This document shows positions 25,855-33,542 of a stretch of 64,000 nt of DNA, piece after piece. Source of the stretch: Caulobacter radicis (lineage in GTDB: Bacteria; Pseudomonadota; Alphaproteobacteria; Caulobacterales; Caulobacteraceae). Below the pieces are notes generated by a model. That model worked only from the letters and a program-made list of their open reading frames with translations. It did not search any database and was not told the DNA's origin. The DNA lies in contig NZ_QDKO01000040.1 of assembly GCF_003094615.1 (NCBI RefSeq), positions 10,675-74,674 on the forward strand, read 5' to 3'. Positions within the stretch are counted from its first letter, which is position 1; each line of letters opens with the position of its first letter. Position numbers and translations under genes: made by a program.

Positions 25855-26721
25855 ATGAGCATCACGCAGCCCGACATCCTGATCCTGGTTCCCGCCGCCG
25901 ACGAACCGCGCTTCGCCCAGAGCTGGCCGCCGCTGTTCGAACGCCTGGCGACGCCGTTGCGCGCCCTGGGCCTGACCGTGGCCTCGCGCCCGTGGACCGA
26001 TCCGGTCGAGGCCGGCGAGCAGGGGATCGTCCTGCCGTTGCTGTCGTGGGGCTATCACCACCGCGAGCCGGAGTGGTACGCGCGGCTCGACGCCCTGGAG
26101 GCGGCCGGCGCGCGCACCGCCAACCCGCCGGGCCTGCTGCGCTGGAACACCGCCAAGACCTATCTGTCCGAACTGGCCGCCAAGGGCGCGCCGGTGGTGC
26201 CGACCATCACCCTGGACAAGGTCACGCCCGAAGCGGTCGCCGAGGCGCGAGAGCGCTTCCAGGTCGACCTGGTGGTGGCCAAGCCCCAGGTCTCGGGCGG
26301 TTCGCATCGCACGGTGAAGCTGGGCCGCGATCCCGACCTGACCGACGCCCCCACGGGCCCGGCCTTGATCCAGCCGTTCCTGCCGGCGGTGGGCGAGGAG
26401 GGCGAGCTGTCGCTGTTCTTCTTCGACGGCGCCTTCAGCCACGCGGTGACCAAGGTGGCCGTGCCCGGCGACTTCCGGGTGCAGCCGCAGTACGGCGGCA
26501 AGGTCAGCGAGATCGCGCCCGAGCCCGAGGCGCTGCACGCCGCCCACATGGTGCTCGACGCCCTGGCTCAGCCGCTGACCTACGCCCGCATCGACCTGAT
26601 CCGGGGCCTGGACCACACGCCGCAGCTGATGGAGCTGGAGATCATCGAGCCGGACCTCTTCCTCCAGCACGCCCACGACCACGGGGCGACGTTCGCCAAA
26701 GCGGTGAAGGCGGCGCTCTAG
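25855..26721 (+). CDS. ATP-grasp enzyme, glutathione synthetase-like
   Basis: A 288-residue ATP-grasp protein from the ATG at 25855. Visible features are the LVVAKPQVSGGSHRTVKLG ATP-binding loop, ALIQPFLPAVGEEGELSLFFFDGAFSHAVTKV, and YARIDLIRG...LMELEIIEPDLFLQ, which carries the metal ligands E and D. These match prokaryotic glutathione synthetase/RimK-type ATP-grasp domains. The true glutathione synthetase is normally longer, so the substrate is unassigned. An in-frame GTG/ATG further upstream is possible. Confidence 0.8.
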   Translation: MSITQPDILILVPAADEPRFAQSWPPLFERLATPLRALGLTVASRPWTDPVEAGEQGIVLPLLSWGYHHREPEWYARLDALEAAGARTANPPGLLRWNTAKTYLSELAAKGAPVVPTITLDKVTPEAVAEARERFQVDLVVAKPQVSGGSHRTVKLGRDPDLTDAPTGPALIQPFLPAVGEEGELSLFFFDGAFSHAVTKVAVPGDFRVQPQYGGKVSEIAPEPEALHAAHMVLDALAQPLTYARIDLIRGLDHTPQLMELEIIEPDLFLQHAHDHGATFAKAVKAAL

Positions 26722-26787
26722 GAAACAGCCACCGGGCGGTGCCGATCGCCCAGACCCGAGATCGGCTCGATTGCTTTTGGCTTTCCG

Positions 26788-26802
26788 ATAGAGGCGGCCT
26801 AT
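26788..26802 (+). promoter_or_regulatory. OxyR-type half-operator ATAG-N7-CTAT before oxyR
   Basis: ATAG at 26788-26791 and CTAT at 26799-26802 are separated by seven bases, as in one half of the classical OxyR site. Outer bases CCGAT and ATCGG extend the dyad. It ends nine bases before the oxyR ATG, which suggests autoregulation. A full tetrameric site would need a second ATAG-N7-CTAT, which I do not see clearly. Confidence 0.55.
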
Positions 26803-26811
26803 ATCGGATCC

Positions 26812-27708
26812 ATGCTCCCGACCCTTCGCCAGATGCAGTACCTGAAGCTCCTGTCCGAGCACGGCTCGTTCAGCCGCGCGGCCGAGGCCTGCTACGTCAC
26901 TCAGCCCACCTTGTCGGCGGGCATCCAGGAACTGGAGAAGATCCTCGGCGCCCCGGTGGTCGACCGCGCCCGCTCGGGCGTGATCCTGACCGCCGCCGGC
27001 CAGGAAGCCGTGCGCCGGGCGACCTCGATCCTGGCCCAGACCGAAGACCTGGTGCAGGCCGCGCGGGGGGCCGGCCAGCCGCTGGCCGGGCGCTTCCGCC
27101 TGGGGGTGATCCCCACCGTGGCCCCGTATCTGCTGCCGCGCGCCCTGCCGTTGCTGCGCGACCAATTCCCCAAGCTGCGCCTCTTCCTGCGCGAGGACCT
27201 GACCCAGCGGCTGATCGCCTCGCTGAAGGCCGGCTCTCTGGACGCGGCCCTGATCGCCTTGCCCTACGACATGACCGGCCTGGACTGGGCCCATGTCGAG
27301 CACGACGAACTGCTGGCCGCCGCCCCCGCCAACCATCCGATGGCCATGCAGGATCGGGTCGATCCGGCCAGCCTGGAGGGCCAGGACGTCATCCTGCTGG
27401 AGGACGGCCACTGCCTGCGCGACCACGCCCTGGCCGCCTGCGGGTTGGAGCCGCCCAAGGGCGTCGGCGACGAGGAGAGCTTCGCGGCGACCTCGCTGCC
27501 CACCCTGGTGCAGATGATCGGCTCGGGCCTGGGGGTGTCGTTCCTGCCGGCCATGGCCGTGCAGGCGGGCCTGGCCGAGAACGCGCCGGTGACGGTGCGG
27601 CCGCTGGCCACCGCCCAGTCCAGCCGCGAGATCGTCGTGGCCTGGCGGGCCGGCTCCAGCCGCGCCGCCGAGGGCCGCATGCTGGCCGAGACCCTGCGCG
27701 CGGCCTGA
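26812..27708 (+). CDS. oxyR: Hydrogen peroxide-responsive LysR-type activator OxyR
   Basis: Peroxide sensor and transcription activator, 298 residues. The N-terminal LysR helix-turn-helix is MQYLKLLSEHGSFSRAAEACYVTQPTLSAGIQELE. In the regulatory domain, C201 and C210 (EDGHCLRDHALAAC) have the C-x8-C spacing of the redox pair that forms a disulphide on oxidation in OxyR. The threonine-containing ATSLPTLVQMIGSGLGVSFLP is also typical. No catalase or peroxidase target is adjacent. Confidence 0.93.
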   Translation: MLPTLRQMQYLKLLSEHGSFSRAAEACYVTQPTLSAGIQELEKILGAPVVDRARSGVILTAAGQEAVRRATSILAQTEDLVQAARGAGQPLAGRFRLGVIPTVAPYLLPRALPLLRDQFPKLRLFLREDLTQRLIASLKAGSLDAALIALPYDMTGLDWAHVEHDELLAAAPANHPMAMQDRVDPASLEGQDVILLEDGHCLRDHALAACGLEPPKGVGDEESFAATSLPTLVQMIGSGLGVSFLPAMAVQAGLAENAPVTVRPLATAQSSREIVVAWRAGSSRAAEGRMLAETLRAA

Positions 27709-27800
27709 TCGCCGCGCCATCATTCAATACCGGCGTTCTTTCGATGTGCGACCATTCCCCCGTTCGGCGCGTTCAGGCCGGGGATTGGGAGAGCGATGCG

Positions 27801-28301
27801 ATGAACGCGGCGAGGATGACGGCCCTGCTGGGCCTGGCGACGATGATGAGCGGCTGTGTCAGCCTTTCGCGCAGCGCCGCGGTCGACGACCTGCCGGCCG
27901 ACTGGCGGACCCAGGCCAGGATTTCCGAAGTGCGGCTGACACGCGGCGACCTGAAGGTCACCGACGGCTTCGACACCCTGTTCAAGCAGCGGGTGCAGGC
28001 CAAGCTCGACGGCTGCGCCAAGGGCGAGCGGCCGCTGCGGCTGGAAGTGAAGCTCGACCGCTTCGACAAGGCCAATCCGGCCATGACCGCCCTGGTCGGC
28101 GGCGCCAACGTGCTGCGCAGCCAGGCGCGGCTGGTCGACGTGCGCACCGGCAGGACCGTCGGCGACTACGCCATCGGCAAGACCATCGTCGGCTCACGCC
28201 TGGCGGTCATCAAGATGGGCGAGGCCGAGGAGCAGCTCAGCGACGCCTTCGGCGAGGAACTGTGCGCCCAGGCGTTTCCGACGGCCGTCGCGACCCGATA
28301 G
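27801..28301 (+). CDS. Putative lipoprotein
   Basis: A 166-residue exported protein. MNAARMTALLGLATMMSGC is a lipoprotein signal (lipobox MSGC, cysteine 19). The remainder has DGFDTLFKQRVQAKLDGCAKGERPLRLEVKLDRFDKANPAMTALVGGANVLRSQARLVDVRTGRTVGDYAIGKTIVGSRLA. This resembles DUF4410-type outer-membrane lipoproteins that form a small alpha/beta domain, but I do not assign a family with confidence. A GGGAGAG ribosome site precedes the ATG at 27801. Possibly unrelated to oxyR. Confidence 0.75.
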   Translation: MNAARMTALLGLATMMSGCVSLSRSAAVDDLPADWRTQARISEVRLTRGDLKVTDGFDTLFKQRVQAKLDGCAKGERPLRLEVKLDRFDKANPAMTALVGGANVLRSQARLVDVRTGRTVGDYAIGKTIVGSRLAVIKMGEAEEQLSDAFGEELCAQAFPTAVATR

Positions 28302-28305
28302 CATC

Positions 28306-28371
28306 AGATATATCTAAATAGCTCTTGACGCCGATCGGTTTCGATATATCTATCATTTCGATATAACGAAA
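28306..28371 (+). promoter_or_regulatory. padR promoter with multiple GATATATC operators
   Basis: Three dyads lie just before padR: AGATATATCT (28306-28315, perfect), GATATATC (28343-28350) and TTTCG-N6-CGAAA (28356-28371). A -35 TTGACG (28325-28330) and a -10-like TATCTA (28347-28352) place the second dyad over the promoter, the geometry of autorepression. The same GATATATC core is in the marR/MFS intergenic region. Confidence 0.6.
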
Positions 28372-28390
28372 CTGCATCGAAAGAGCACAT

Positions 28391-28975
28391 ATGTTTGGAC
28401 GTCATCATCACCCTCACCACGGCCGCCACGGCGGTCATCACAGCCGCCATCCGTTCGGCTTCGACGGCCGCGAGCACGGCGGCATGGGCGGACGGGGCTT
28501 CGGCCGCGGCGGCCCGCGCGGCCGCTTCTTCGATCACGGCGACCTGCGCCTGGTCGTGCTGAAGCTGATCGCCGACAAGCCCAGCCACGGCTACGAACTG
28601 ATCAAGGCGGTCGAGACGGCGGCCGGCGGCGCCTACAGCCCCAGCCCCGGCGTCATCTACCCGACCCTGACCCTGCTGGAAGAGCTCGGCTACGTGGCCG
28701 CGACCGACGCCGGCGGCGGCAAGAAGCTCTACACGATCACCGACGAGGGCCAGGGCTTCCTGGAAACCAACGCCCAGCCGGTGAACGGCCTGTTCGAGCG
28801 CATGGCCGAGGCCGCCTCGCGCAGCGCCGCCTTCGCGCCGCAGATCCTGCGGGCCCGCGAAAACCTCAAGACGGCCCTGCGGTTGAAACTGCACGCCGGA
28901 AGCCTAAGCTCCGAGCAGATCGCCGCCATCGCCAAGGCTTTGGACGACGCCGCAACGCAGATCGAAGCTGTCTGA
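28391..28975 (+). CDS. PadR-family transcriptional regulator with histidine-rich N-terminus
   Basis: A 194-residue winged-helix repressor. The first about 45 residues are extremely His/Gly/Arg-rich (FGRHHHPHHGRHGGHHSRH...). The PadR domain follows: FDHGDLRLVVLKLIADKPSHGYELIKAVETAAGGAYSPSPGVIYPTLTLLEELGYV and KKLYTITDEGQGFLE. A C-terminal helical tail probably dimerises. The upstream dyads suggest self-repression. The His-rich leader could bind a metal (inference). Followed by DUF2218, a common padR partner. Confidence 0.92.
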   Translation: MFGRHHHPHHGRHGGHHSRHPFGFDGREHGGMGGRGFGRGGPRGRFFDHGDLRLVVLKLIADKPSHGYELIKAVETAAGGAYSPSPGVIYPTLTLLEELGYVAATDAGGGKKLYTITDEGQGFLETNAQPVNGLFERMAEAASRSAAFAPQILRARENLKTALRLKLHAGSLSSEQIAAIAKALDDAATQIEAV

Positions 28976-29003
28976 ACCGGGCCGGAACAGAGGAGCACAT
29001 CTC

Positions 29004-29345
29004 ATGCAGAGCCACGCCCGCCTCGTCACCGACAAGGCCGCCCGCTACATGACCCAGCTGGCCAAGCACTGGGGTCACAAGTTCGAGGTCGAACTGACCG
29101 AGACCACGGCTGTCTTCCCGCTGCCGCTGGGCCCGTGCCGGATGATCGCCGACGCCGAAGGCCTGGACATGACCGTCGAGGCCGAGGACTTCGAAGCCCT
29201 GGCCAAGCTGGAGCAGGTGGTCGCCGACCACATCCTGCGCTTCGCCTTCCGCGAGAACGTCGAGAAGCTGAACTGGACCCGCGCCCGCGAGGCCGGCCAC
29301 ATCGACCCGCCCAAGGCGCGCGGAGGTCTGGGGCTGGGGGTTTAA
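29004..29345 (+). CDS. DUF2218 family protein
   Basis: A 113-residue soluble protein. ARLVTDKAARYMTQLAKHWGHKFEVELTE, then a central MTVEAEDFEALAKLEQVVADHILRFAFRENVEKLNW, matches the DUF2218 pattern. Members often lie next to iron-, siderophore- or PadR-related genes; the function is unknown. It starts 28 bp after padR behind a GGAG-type ribosome site (AGAGGAGCACATCTC), so it is cotranscribed. Confidence 0.88.
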   Translation: MQSHARLVTDKAARYMTQLAKHWGHKFEVELTETTAVFPLPLGPCRMIADAEGLDMTVEAEDFEALAKLEQVVADHILRFAFRENVEKLNWTRAREAGHIDPPKARGGLGLGV

Positions 29346-29371
29346 GCCTTCCGCCCTCCCCATCGCTCCTG

Positions 29372-29469
29372 CGTGGTCCTCGTCCTTCGACAAGCTCAGG
29401 ATGAGGACCAAGGCAAGGCTTCGGACAGAGGAAAACCTCACCCTGAGCCTGTCGAAGGGCGAGGTTTCG
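29372..29469. repeat. Dispersed palindromic repeat, family A copy 2
   Basis: Arms GTCCTCGTCCTTCGACAAGC and CCTGAGCCTGTCGAAGGGCG, with about 40 bp between, in the space between DUF2218 and marR, which converge. Related to copies at 18409-18503 and 33664-33758. Confidence 0.8.
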
Positions 29470-29472
29470 CCC

Positions 29473-29985
29473 CTAAGCCGGCTCCAACCCTGACAGCAGC
29501 TTGGCCAGCAACCCACTGAGCGCCTGCTGCTCGCCAAGGTCCAGCGAGGCCAGCAGCGTCCGCTCGTTGTCGATGTGCAGGGGCAGGATCGTATCCAGCA
29601 GCCCCCTGCCCTCCCCTGTCAGCGCCACCATCGTGCCCCGGCGATCGCTGGGGTGCGGGCGGCGTTCGACCAGCCCCATCTTCTCCAGCCGGTCGATCCG
29701 CGCGGTCATGCCGCCGGACGAGACCATGGCCGTCTCATAGAGGTCGGTCGGGGTCAGGGCGTAGGGCGCCCCCGCCCGGCGCAGGGTGGCCAGGACATCG
29801 AACTCGCCGCGCTGCAGGCCATGGGCGGCGAACAGCGGCGCAAGGCGTTCCTTGAGCACGATCTCGGCCACCTCGCAGAGGCGCCCGACCAGCTCCATCG
29901 GGAATGGATCCAGGTCCGGCCGCTCGCGCCGCCATTGGACCGAGGCCGCGCCTGCGCGGTCATGACGCTTGGCTTTCGCCGCCAT
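29473..29985 (-). CDS. MarR-family transcriptional regulator
   Basis: A 170-residue winged-helix regulator. LAPLFAAHGLQRGEFDVLATLRRAGAPYALTPTDLYETAMVSSGGMTARIDRLEKMGLVERRPHPSDRRGTMVALTGEGRGLL contains the recognition helix, the wing and the conserved DRR. It is divergent from an MFS transporter, with a perfect 11-bp inverted repeat in the 43-bp intergenic space. Repression of the transporter and itself is the simplest reading; the ligand is unknown. Confidence 0.92.
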   Translation of the reverse strand: MAAKAKRHDRAGAASVQWRRERPDLDPFPMELVGRLCEVAEIVLKERLAPLFAAHGLQRGEFDVLATLRRAGAPYALTPTDLYETAMVSSGGMTARIDRLEKMGLVERRPHPSDRRGTMVALTGEGRGLLDTILPLHIDNERTLLASLDLGEQQALSGLLAKLLSGLEPA

Positions 29986-29987
29986 CG

Positions 29988-30028
29988 GATATATCTCGCC
30001 ATCAAGATACTTTCCGACGAGATATATC
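29988..30028. promoter_or_regulatory. Operator between divergent marR and MFS genes
   Basis: Perfect inverted repeat, GATATATCTCG (29988-29998) and CGAGATATATC (30018-30028), with a 19-bp spacer. It fills almost the whole intergenic space, ending one base before the likely GTG of the transporter gene and starting two bases from the marR ATG. Each arm contains GATATATC, as in the padR promoter 1.7 kb away. Confidence 0.75.
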
Positions 30029-31249
30029 GTGGTCCTCGCCTACGAAGAAGACGCCAAGGCGCGTAAAAGCGCGTCTGTTTCCGCTCGTGCCGCCAAAAGC
30101 GGCGCCCTGCTCACCATCGCGGCGATCGTCGTGGCGGCCCTGAACCTGCGCCCGGCCCTGGCCGCACTGGGCCCCGTGCTCGACCAGGTGAAGGCCGCCA
30201 CCGGCGCCTCCTCGGCCGCCGCGGGCCTGCTGACCACCTTGCCGATCCTGCTGATGGGCCTGGGCGCCCTGCTGGCGACGCCGCTGCGCCGCGCCCTAGG
30301 TGAGCGCATGGGCGTGGCCCTGGGCCTCTTGGCCATCGCGGTCGCCTGCGGCCTGCGGGCGATCTGGCCGACCACCGCGGGTCTGTTCGCCAGCGCCGCC
30401 ATGGTGGGCGTCGGCGTCGCGGCCGTGCAGGCCCTGATGCCCGGCTTCATCAAGCGGACCACCGGCGAGGGCGCGCCGCGGATGATGGGTCTCTACACCA
30501 CCGGGATCATGGCCGGCGCGGCCGTGGCCGCCGCCATGGCCACGGGCGTCACCCGCCTGGCTGGCTGGCAGACGATGTTCGGCCTGTGGGCCCTGCCCGC
30601 CGCGCTGGCCCTGGCGTTGTGGATGCGCGCGGCCAAGCGCGAGACGGCCGCCCCGGCCAGCGGCCCTGTCACCCTGCGCCAAGCGTCGATGTGGAAGAGC
30701 CCCCGCGCCTGGCTGCTGCTGACCTTCTTCGGCATCGGCACCGGGGCCTACACCCTGGTGCTGGCCTGGTTCCCGCCGTTCTATGCCAGCCGGGGCCTGA
30801 CCGCCGACCAGGCCGGCTACGCCCTGTCGGCCCTGACGGTCTGTGAAGTGCTGGCGGGCCTTGCGGTCTCGGCCGCCATCGCCCACCGCCCCGACCGCCG
30901 GCCGCTGCTGGCGGCGGCCCTGGCCTCGCTGCTGGCCGGCATCGCCTGCCTGTTGCTGGCGCCCTGGCTCGTCCTGCCGACCGTCTGCCTGCTGGGCGCG
31001 GGCATCGGCGCGATCTTCCCGCTGTCGCTGATCGTCACGCTGGACCACGCCAGCGACCCGGAAAGCGCCGGTGACCTGATGGCCTTCGTCCAGGGCGGCG
31101 GCTACGTCATGGCCAGCGTCATGCCGTTCTTCGCCGGCTGGGTGCGCGACGCCTCGTCGGACCTGTCGGCCGCCTGGCTGCTGATGTCGGCCGGCGTCGT
31201 GGCGATGATGGCGATGACCGCGCGGTTCAAGCCGGGCGCGCGGGTCTAA
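30029..31249 (+). CDS. MFS transporter, CynX/NimT-like
   Basis: A 406-residue inner-membrane permease with about 12 hydrophobic segments. NLRPALAALGPVLDQV in the first segment, PLRRALGERMGVALGLLAIAVACGLRAIWP, and MMGLYTTGIMAGAAVAAAMATGV are typical of the CynX/NimT (cyanate/2-nitroimidazole) group. Substrate unassigned. The GTG at 30029 lies immediately after the operator, implying a leaderless or very short-leader transcript; earlier in-frame starts would lie inside the operator and marR. Confidence 0.87.
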   Translation: MVLAYEEDAKARKSASVSARAAKSGALLTIAAIVVAALNLRPALAALGPVLDQVKAATGASSAAAGLLTTLPILLMGLGALLATPLRRALGERMGVALGLLAIAVACGLRAIWPTTAGLFASAAMVGVGVAAVQALMPGFIKRTTGEGAPRMMGLYTTGIMAGAAVAAAMATGVTRLAGWQTMFGLWALPAALALALWMRAAKRETAAPASGPVTLRQASMWKSPRAWLLLTFFGIGTGAYTLVLAWFPPFYASRGLTADQAGYALSALTVCEVLAGLAVSAAIAHRPDRRPLLAAALASLLAGIACLLLAPWLVLPTVCLLGAGIGAIFPLSLIVTLDHASDPESAGDLMAFVQGGGYVMASVMPFFAGWVRDASSDLSAAWLLMSAGVVAMMAMTARFKPGARV

Positions 31250-31252
31250 GCC

Positions 31253-31939
31253 CTAGAACAGCCCCAGCGACGGGCAGAGGTCGGCGATCTTGCAAATCTC
31301 GCACTTGGGCTTGCGGGCCACGCAGATGTAGCGGCCGTGCAGGATCAGCCAGTGGTGGGCGCGGGTCTGGTAGGGGCCGGGCACCACGCGCATCAGATCG
31401 TCCTCGACCGCGTCGGGCGTCTTGCCGGCCGACAGCTTGAGGCGATGCGAGACCCGGAACACGTGGGTGTCGACGGCGATGGCCGGCTCGACGTCCAGCT
31501 CGTTGAGCACCACGCTGGCGGTCTTGCGGCCCACGCCCGGCAGGCTTTCCAGCGCTTCGCGGTTCAGCGGCACCTGCCCGCCATAGCGGTCCATCAGGAT
31601 ATGGGCCGAGGCGATGACGTTCTTGGCCTTGGTGCGGAAAAGACCGATCGAGGCGATGTACCTGATCAGCCCCTCCTCTCCCAGCTCCAGCATCTTCTCG
31701 GCGCTGTCGGCGACCTGGAACAGCGGGCCGGTGGCCTTGTTGACCTGCACGTCGGTGGCCTGGGCCGAAAGGGCCACGGCCGTGACCAGCTCGTAGGGGT
31801 TGGAGTAGTTCAGCTCGGTCTTGGGACGTAGTTCCAGGCTCTCGAAGCGCTCGAACAGGACGCGCACGCGTTCGCGCTCGGCGGGCGAGATCCGCTTGCC
31901 GGCGGGACGTTTCTTGACGAGGGATTTGCTGGCGGCCAT
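31253..31939 (-). CDS. nth: Endonuclease III
   Basis: Base-excision repair glycosylase/AP lyase for oxidised pyrimidines, 228 residues. HhH-GPD fold with LPGVGRKTA containing catalytic K139 and VDTHV containing D157. The C-terminal [4Fe-4S] ligands follow C-x6-C-x2-C-x5-C (CVARKPKCEICKIADLC). A basic N-terminal extension (about 20 residues) precedes the core. It converges on the MFS gene with a three-base gap and is divergent from the DUF2244 gene, a pairing frequent in alphaproteobacteria. Confidence 0.96.
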   Translation of the reverse strand: MAASKSLVKKRPAGKRISPAERERVRVLFERFESLELRPKTELNYSNPYELVTAVALSAQATDVQVNKATGPLFQVADSAEKMLELGEEGLIRYIASIGLFRTKAKNVIASAHILMDRYGGQVPLNREALESLPGVGRKTASVVLNELDVEPAIAVDTHVFRVSHRLKLSAGKTPDAVEDDLMRVVPGPYQTRAHHWLILHGRYICVARKPKCEICKIADLCPSLGLF

Positions 31940-32004
31940 CGGCGGCGACCATGCCGTGATGCGGCCCGCTCGCCAAGGCGGCGCGAGGGGCGTAGACCTT
32001 TGGC

Positions 32005-32481
32005 ATGGCCGCCGCGCTCTACATGGACGCCGTGATCCGCCCCAACCGGTCGCTGAGCCGCGCCGGCATGGCCGCGGTGCTGGGCGTGGCCGTCGCCTTC
32101 AACCTGATGGTCGCGGCGTTCCTGCTGGTGGTCGGCGCGCCGCCGGTGCTGCCGTTCCTGGGGCTGGACGTCCTGGCCCTGTGGCTGGCCCTGCGCGCCA
32201 GCAACCGCGCCCTCTCGCGCTCGGAGCGGGTGAAGGTCACCGCCGAGGAAATCATCGTCAGCCGCGAGGACGCCAAGGGCGCCAGGGTGGTCTGGACCTC
32301 GCCGACGGCCTTCACCCGTGTCGACCTCGACCAGCCGGGCGAGCACGAGTCCCGCGTGCGCCTCTTCATGTCGCGCCGCCGCCTGACCCTGGCCAGAGCG
32401 CTCAGCCCCGACGAGCGGGTGGCCTTCGCCCGCGCGCTGGAGCGGGCGATCAAGGCGGCGCGGGCCGAGCGCTACGCCTGA
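32005..32481 (+). CDS. DUF2244 family membrane protein
   Basis: A 158-residue protein. Two closely spaced membrane segments (GMAAVLGVAVAFNLMVAAFLLVVGAPPVLPFLGLDVLALWLALRASNRA, about residues 21-68) are followed by a cytosolic domain with VTAEEIIVSRED, VRLFMSRRRLTLARALSPDERVAFARALERAI. This is the DUF2244 layout. Function unknown. Confidence 0.9.
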   Translation: MAAALYMDAVIRPNRSLSRAGMAAVLGVAVAFNLMVAAFLLVVGAPPVLPFLGLDVLALWLALRASNRALSRSERVKVTAEEIIVSREDAKGARVVWTSPTAFTRVDLDQPGEHESRVRLFMSRRRLTLARALSPDERVAFARALERAIKAARAERYA

Positions 32482-32543
32482 GCCAGGACAGGCGGCGCAA
32501 GAACCGGGCGGACGCCCTGCCCCGACCGGCGTAAAGTGCGGCG

Positions 32544-33434
32544 ATGGCCCTCGATCTCGTCCAGTCCGAACCTTCCGCGTCCGAAATCCTCGCGCGCCTG
32601 GCCGAGCGCTCGGCCGACTATCACCGCATGGCCACCGCCCTGGACTGGCTGGCCCAGCGCTGGATGGAGCGGCCGTCGCTGGACGAGGCCGCCGACGCCG
32701 TCGGCCTGTCGCCGTTTCACTTCCAACGGATCTTCACGCGCTGGGCGGGGGTCAGCCCCAAGACCTTCGTGGCCGCCATCGCCCACGCCGAGGCCCGCCG
32801 CTCGCTGGAGGCCGGGGCCAGCGTGCTGGACGCGGCCTATGACGCGGGCCTGTCGGGACCTTCGCGGCTGCACGACCTGTTCATCGCCCAGGAGGCGGCC
32901 ACGCCGGGCGACGTGCGCCGGCGCGGAGCAGGCATGACCCTGCGCTGGGGCTGGGCCCCCACCCCGTTCGGGCGCGGCCTGTTCGTGCTGGCCGAGCGGG
33001 GCCTGGCGGGCCTGGCCTTCTCCGACGGCGACGACGACTTCAGCTTCGCCGACATGCACCGCCGCTGGCCCGGCGCCGAGTGGGTGCGCGACGACAGGGC
33101 CGCCCAGGACACCGCCCTCAAGGCGTTCGGGGCCGGCGAAGGCCCCCTGCCCGTGGTGCTGATCGGCTCGCCCTACCAGGTGCAGGTGTGGAAGGCGCTG
33201 CTGCGCATCCCGGCCGGCGGCACGGCCACCTACGGCCAGGTCGCAGCCTGGGCCGGCAAGCCCAAGGCCTTCCAGGCCACCGGCGGGGCCATCGGCGCCA
33301 ACCCGATCTCGCTGCTGATCCCCTGCCACCGCGCCATCGCCAAGGACGGCCGGCTTACGGGCTATCACTGGGGCCTGGCCCGCAAGGCCGCGATCCTGGG
33401 CCTGGAAGCGGTGGCGACGCGCGAGGTGGCGTGA
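32544..33434 (+). CDS. AraC-type HTH / methylated-DNA-[protein]-cysteine S-methyltransferase fusion
   Basis: Repairs O6-methylguanine by irreversible transfer to a cysteine, 296 residues. The N-terminal part (about 25-125) is an AraC HTH (LAQRWMERPSLDEAADAVGLSPFHFQRIFTRWAGVSPKTFV). The C-terminal Ogt domain has YQVQVWKALLRIPAGGTATYGQVA and the active site PCHR with C261. It lacks the Ada N-terminal zinc/phosphotriester domain, so it resembles the C-terminal two thirds of Ada. The upstream region lacks an obvious SOS box, but one lies just downstream. Confidence 0.92.
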   Translation: MALDLVQSEPSASEILARLAERSADYHRMATALDWLAQRWMERPSLDEAADAVGLSPFHFQRIFTRWAGVSPKTFVAAIAHAEARRSLEAGASVLDAAYDAGLSGPSRLHDLFIAQEAATPGDVRRRGAGMTLRWGWAPTPFGRGLFVLAERGLAGLAFSDGDDDFSFADMHRRWPGAEWVRDDRAAQDTALKAFGAGEGPLPVVLIGSPYQVQVWKALLRIPAGGTATYGQVAAWAGKPKAFQATGGAIGANPISLLIPCHRAIAKDGRLTGYHWGLARKAAILGLEAVATREVA

Positions 33435-33451
33435 GCGGCCTCAACCCATAA

Positions 33452-33466
33452 GAACAAAAAGTGAAC
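33452..33466 (+). promoter_or_regulatory. LexA (SOS) box
   Basis: GAAC at 33452-33455, seven bases (AAAAAGT), GAAC at 33463-33466: an exact match to the alphaproteobacterial LexA site, whose reverse complement is GTTC-N7-GTTC. A third GAAC follows at 33475. It is 18 bp after the AraC-Ogt stop and 76 bp before the micro-ORF ATG, so it most likely controls the micro-ORF. Confidence 0.75.
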
Positions 33467-33542
33467 ATACGTCCGAACTCGACGTCGGCGCGCCCCATCA
33501 TTGGTCGTGACCGCGATGCGGGGCGAGTAAACGGGTGGAGCG

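Noticed and set aside
26722..26787. A second OxyR half-site upstream of the one at 26788, which would complete a tetrameric operator.
   Set aside because: No second ATAG-N7-CTAT at the right spacing is recognisable; only loose ATTG/CGAT similarities.
24745..27723. A 992-codon open frame on the minus strand that spans the PfkB kinase, the ATP-grasp gene and oxyR.
   Set aside because: Only its last 329 codons (24745-25734) show protein-family signatures. The rest is the antisense of two well-supported genes and stays open because of high GC.
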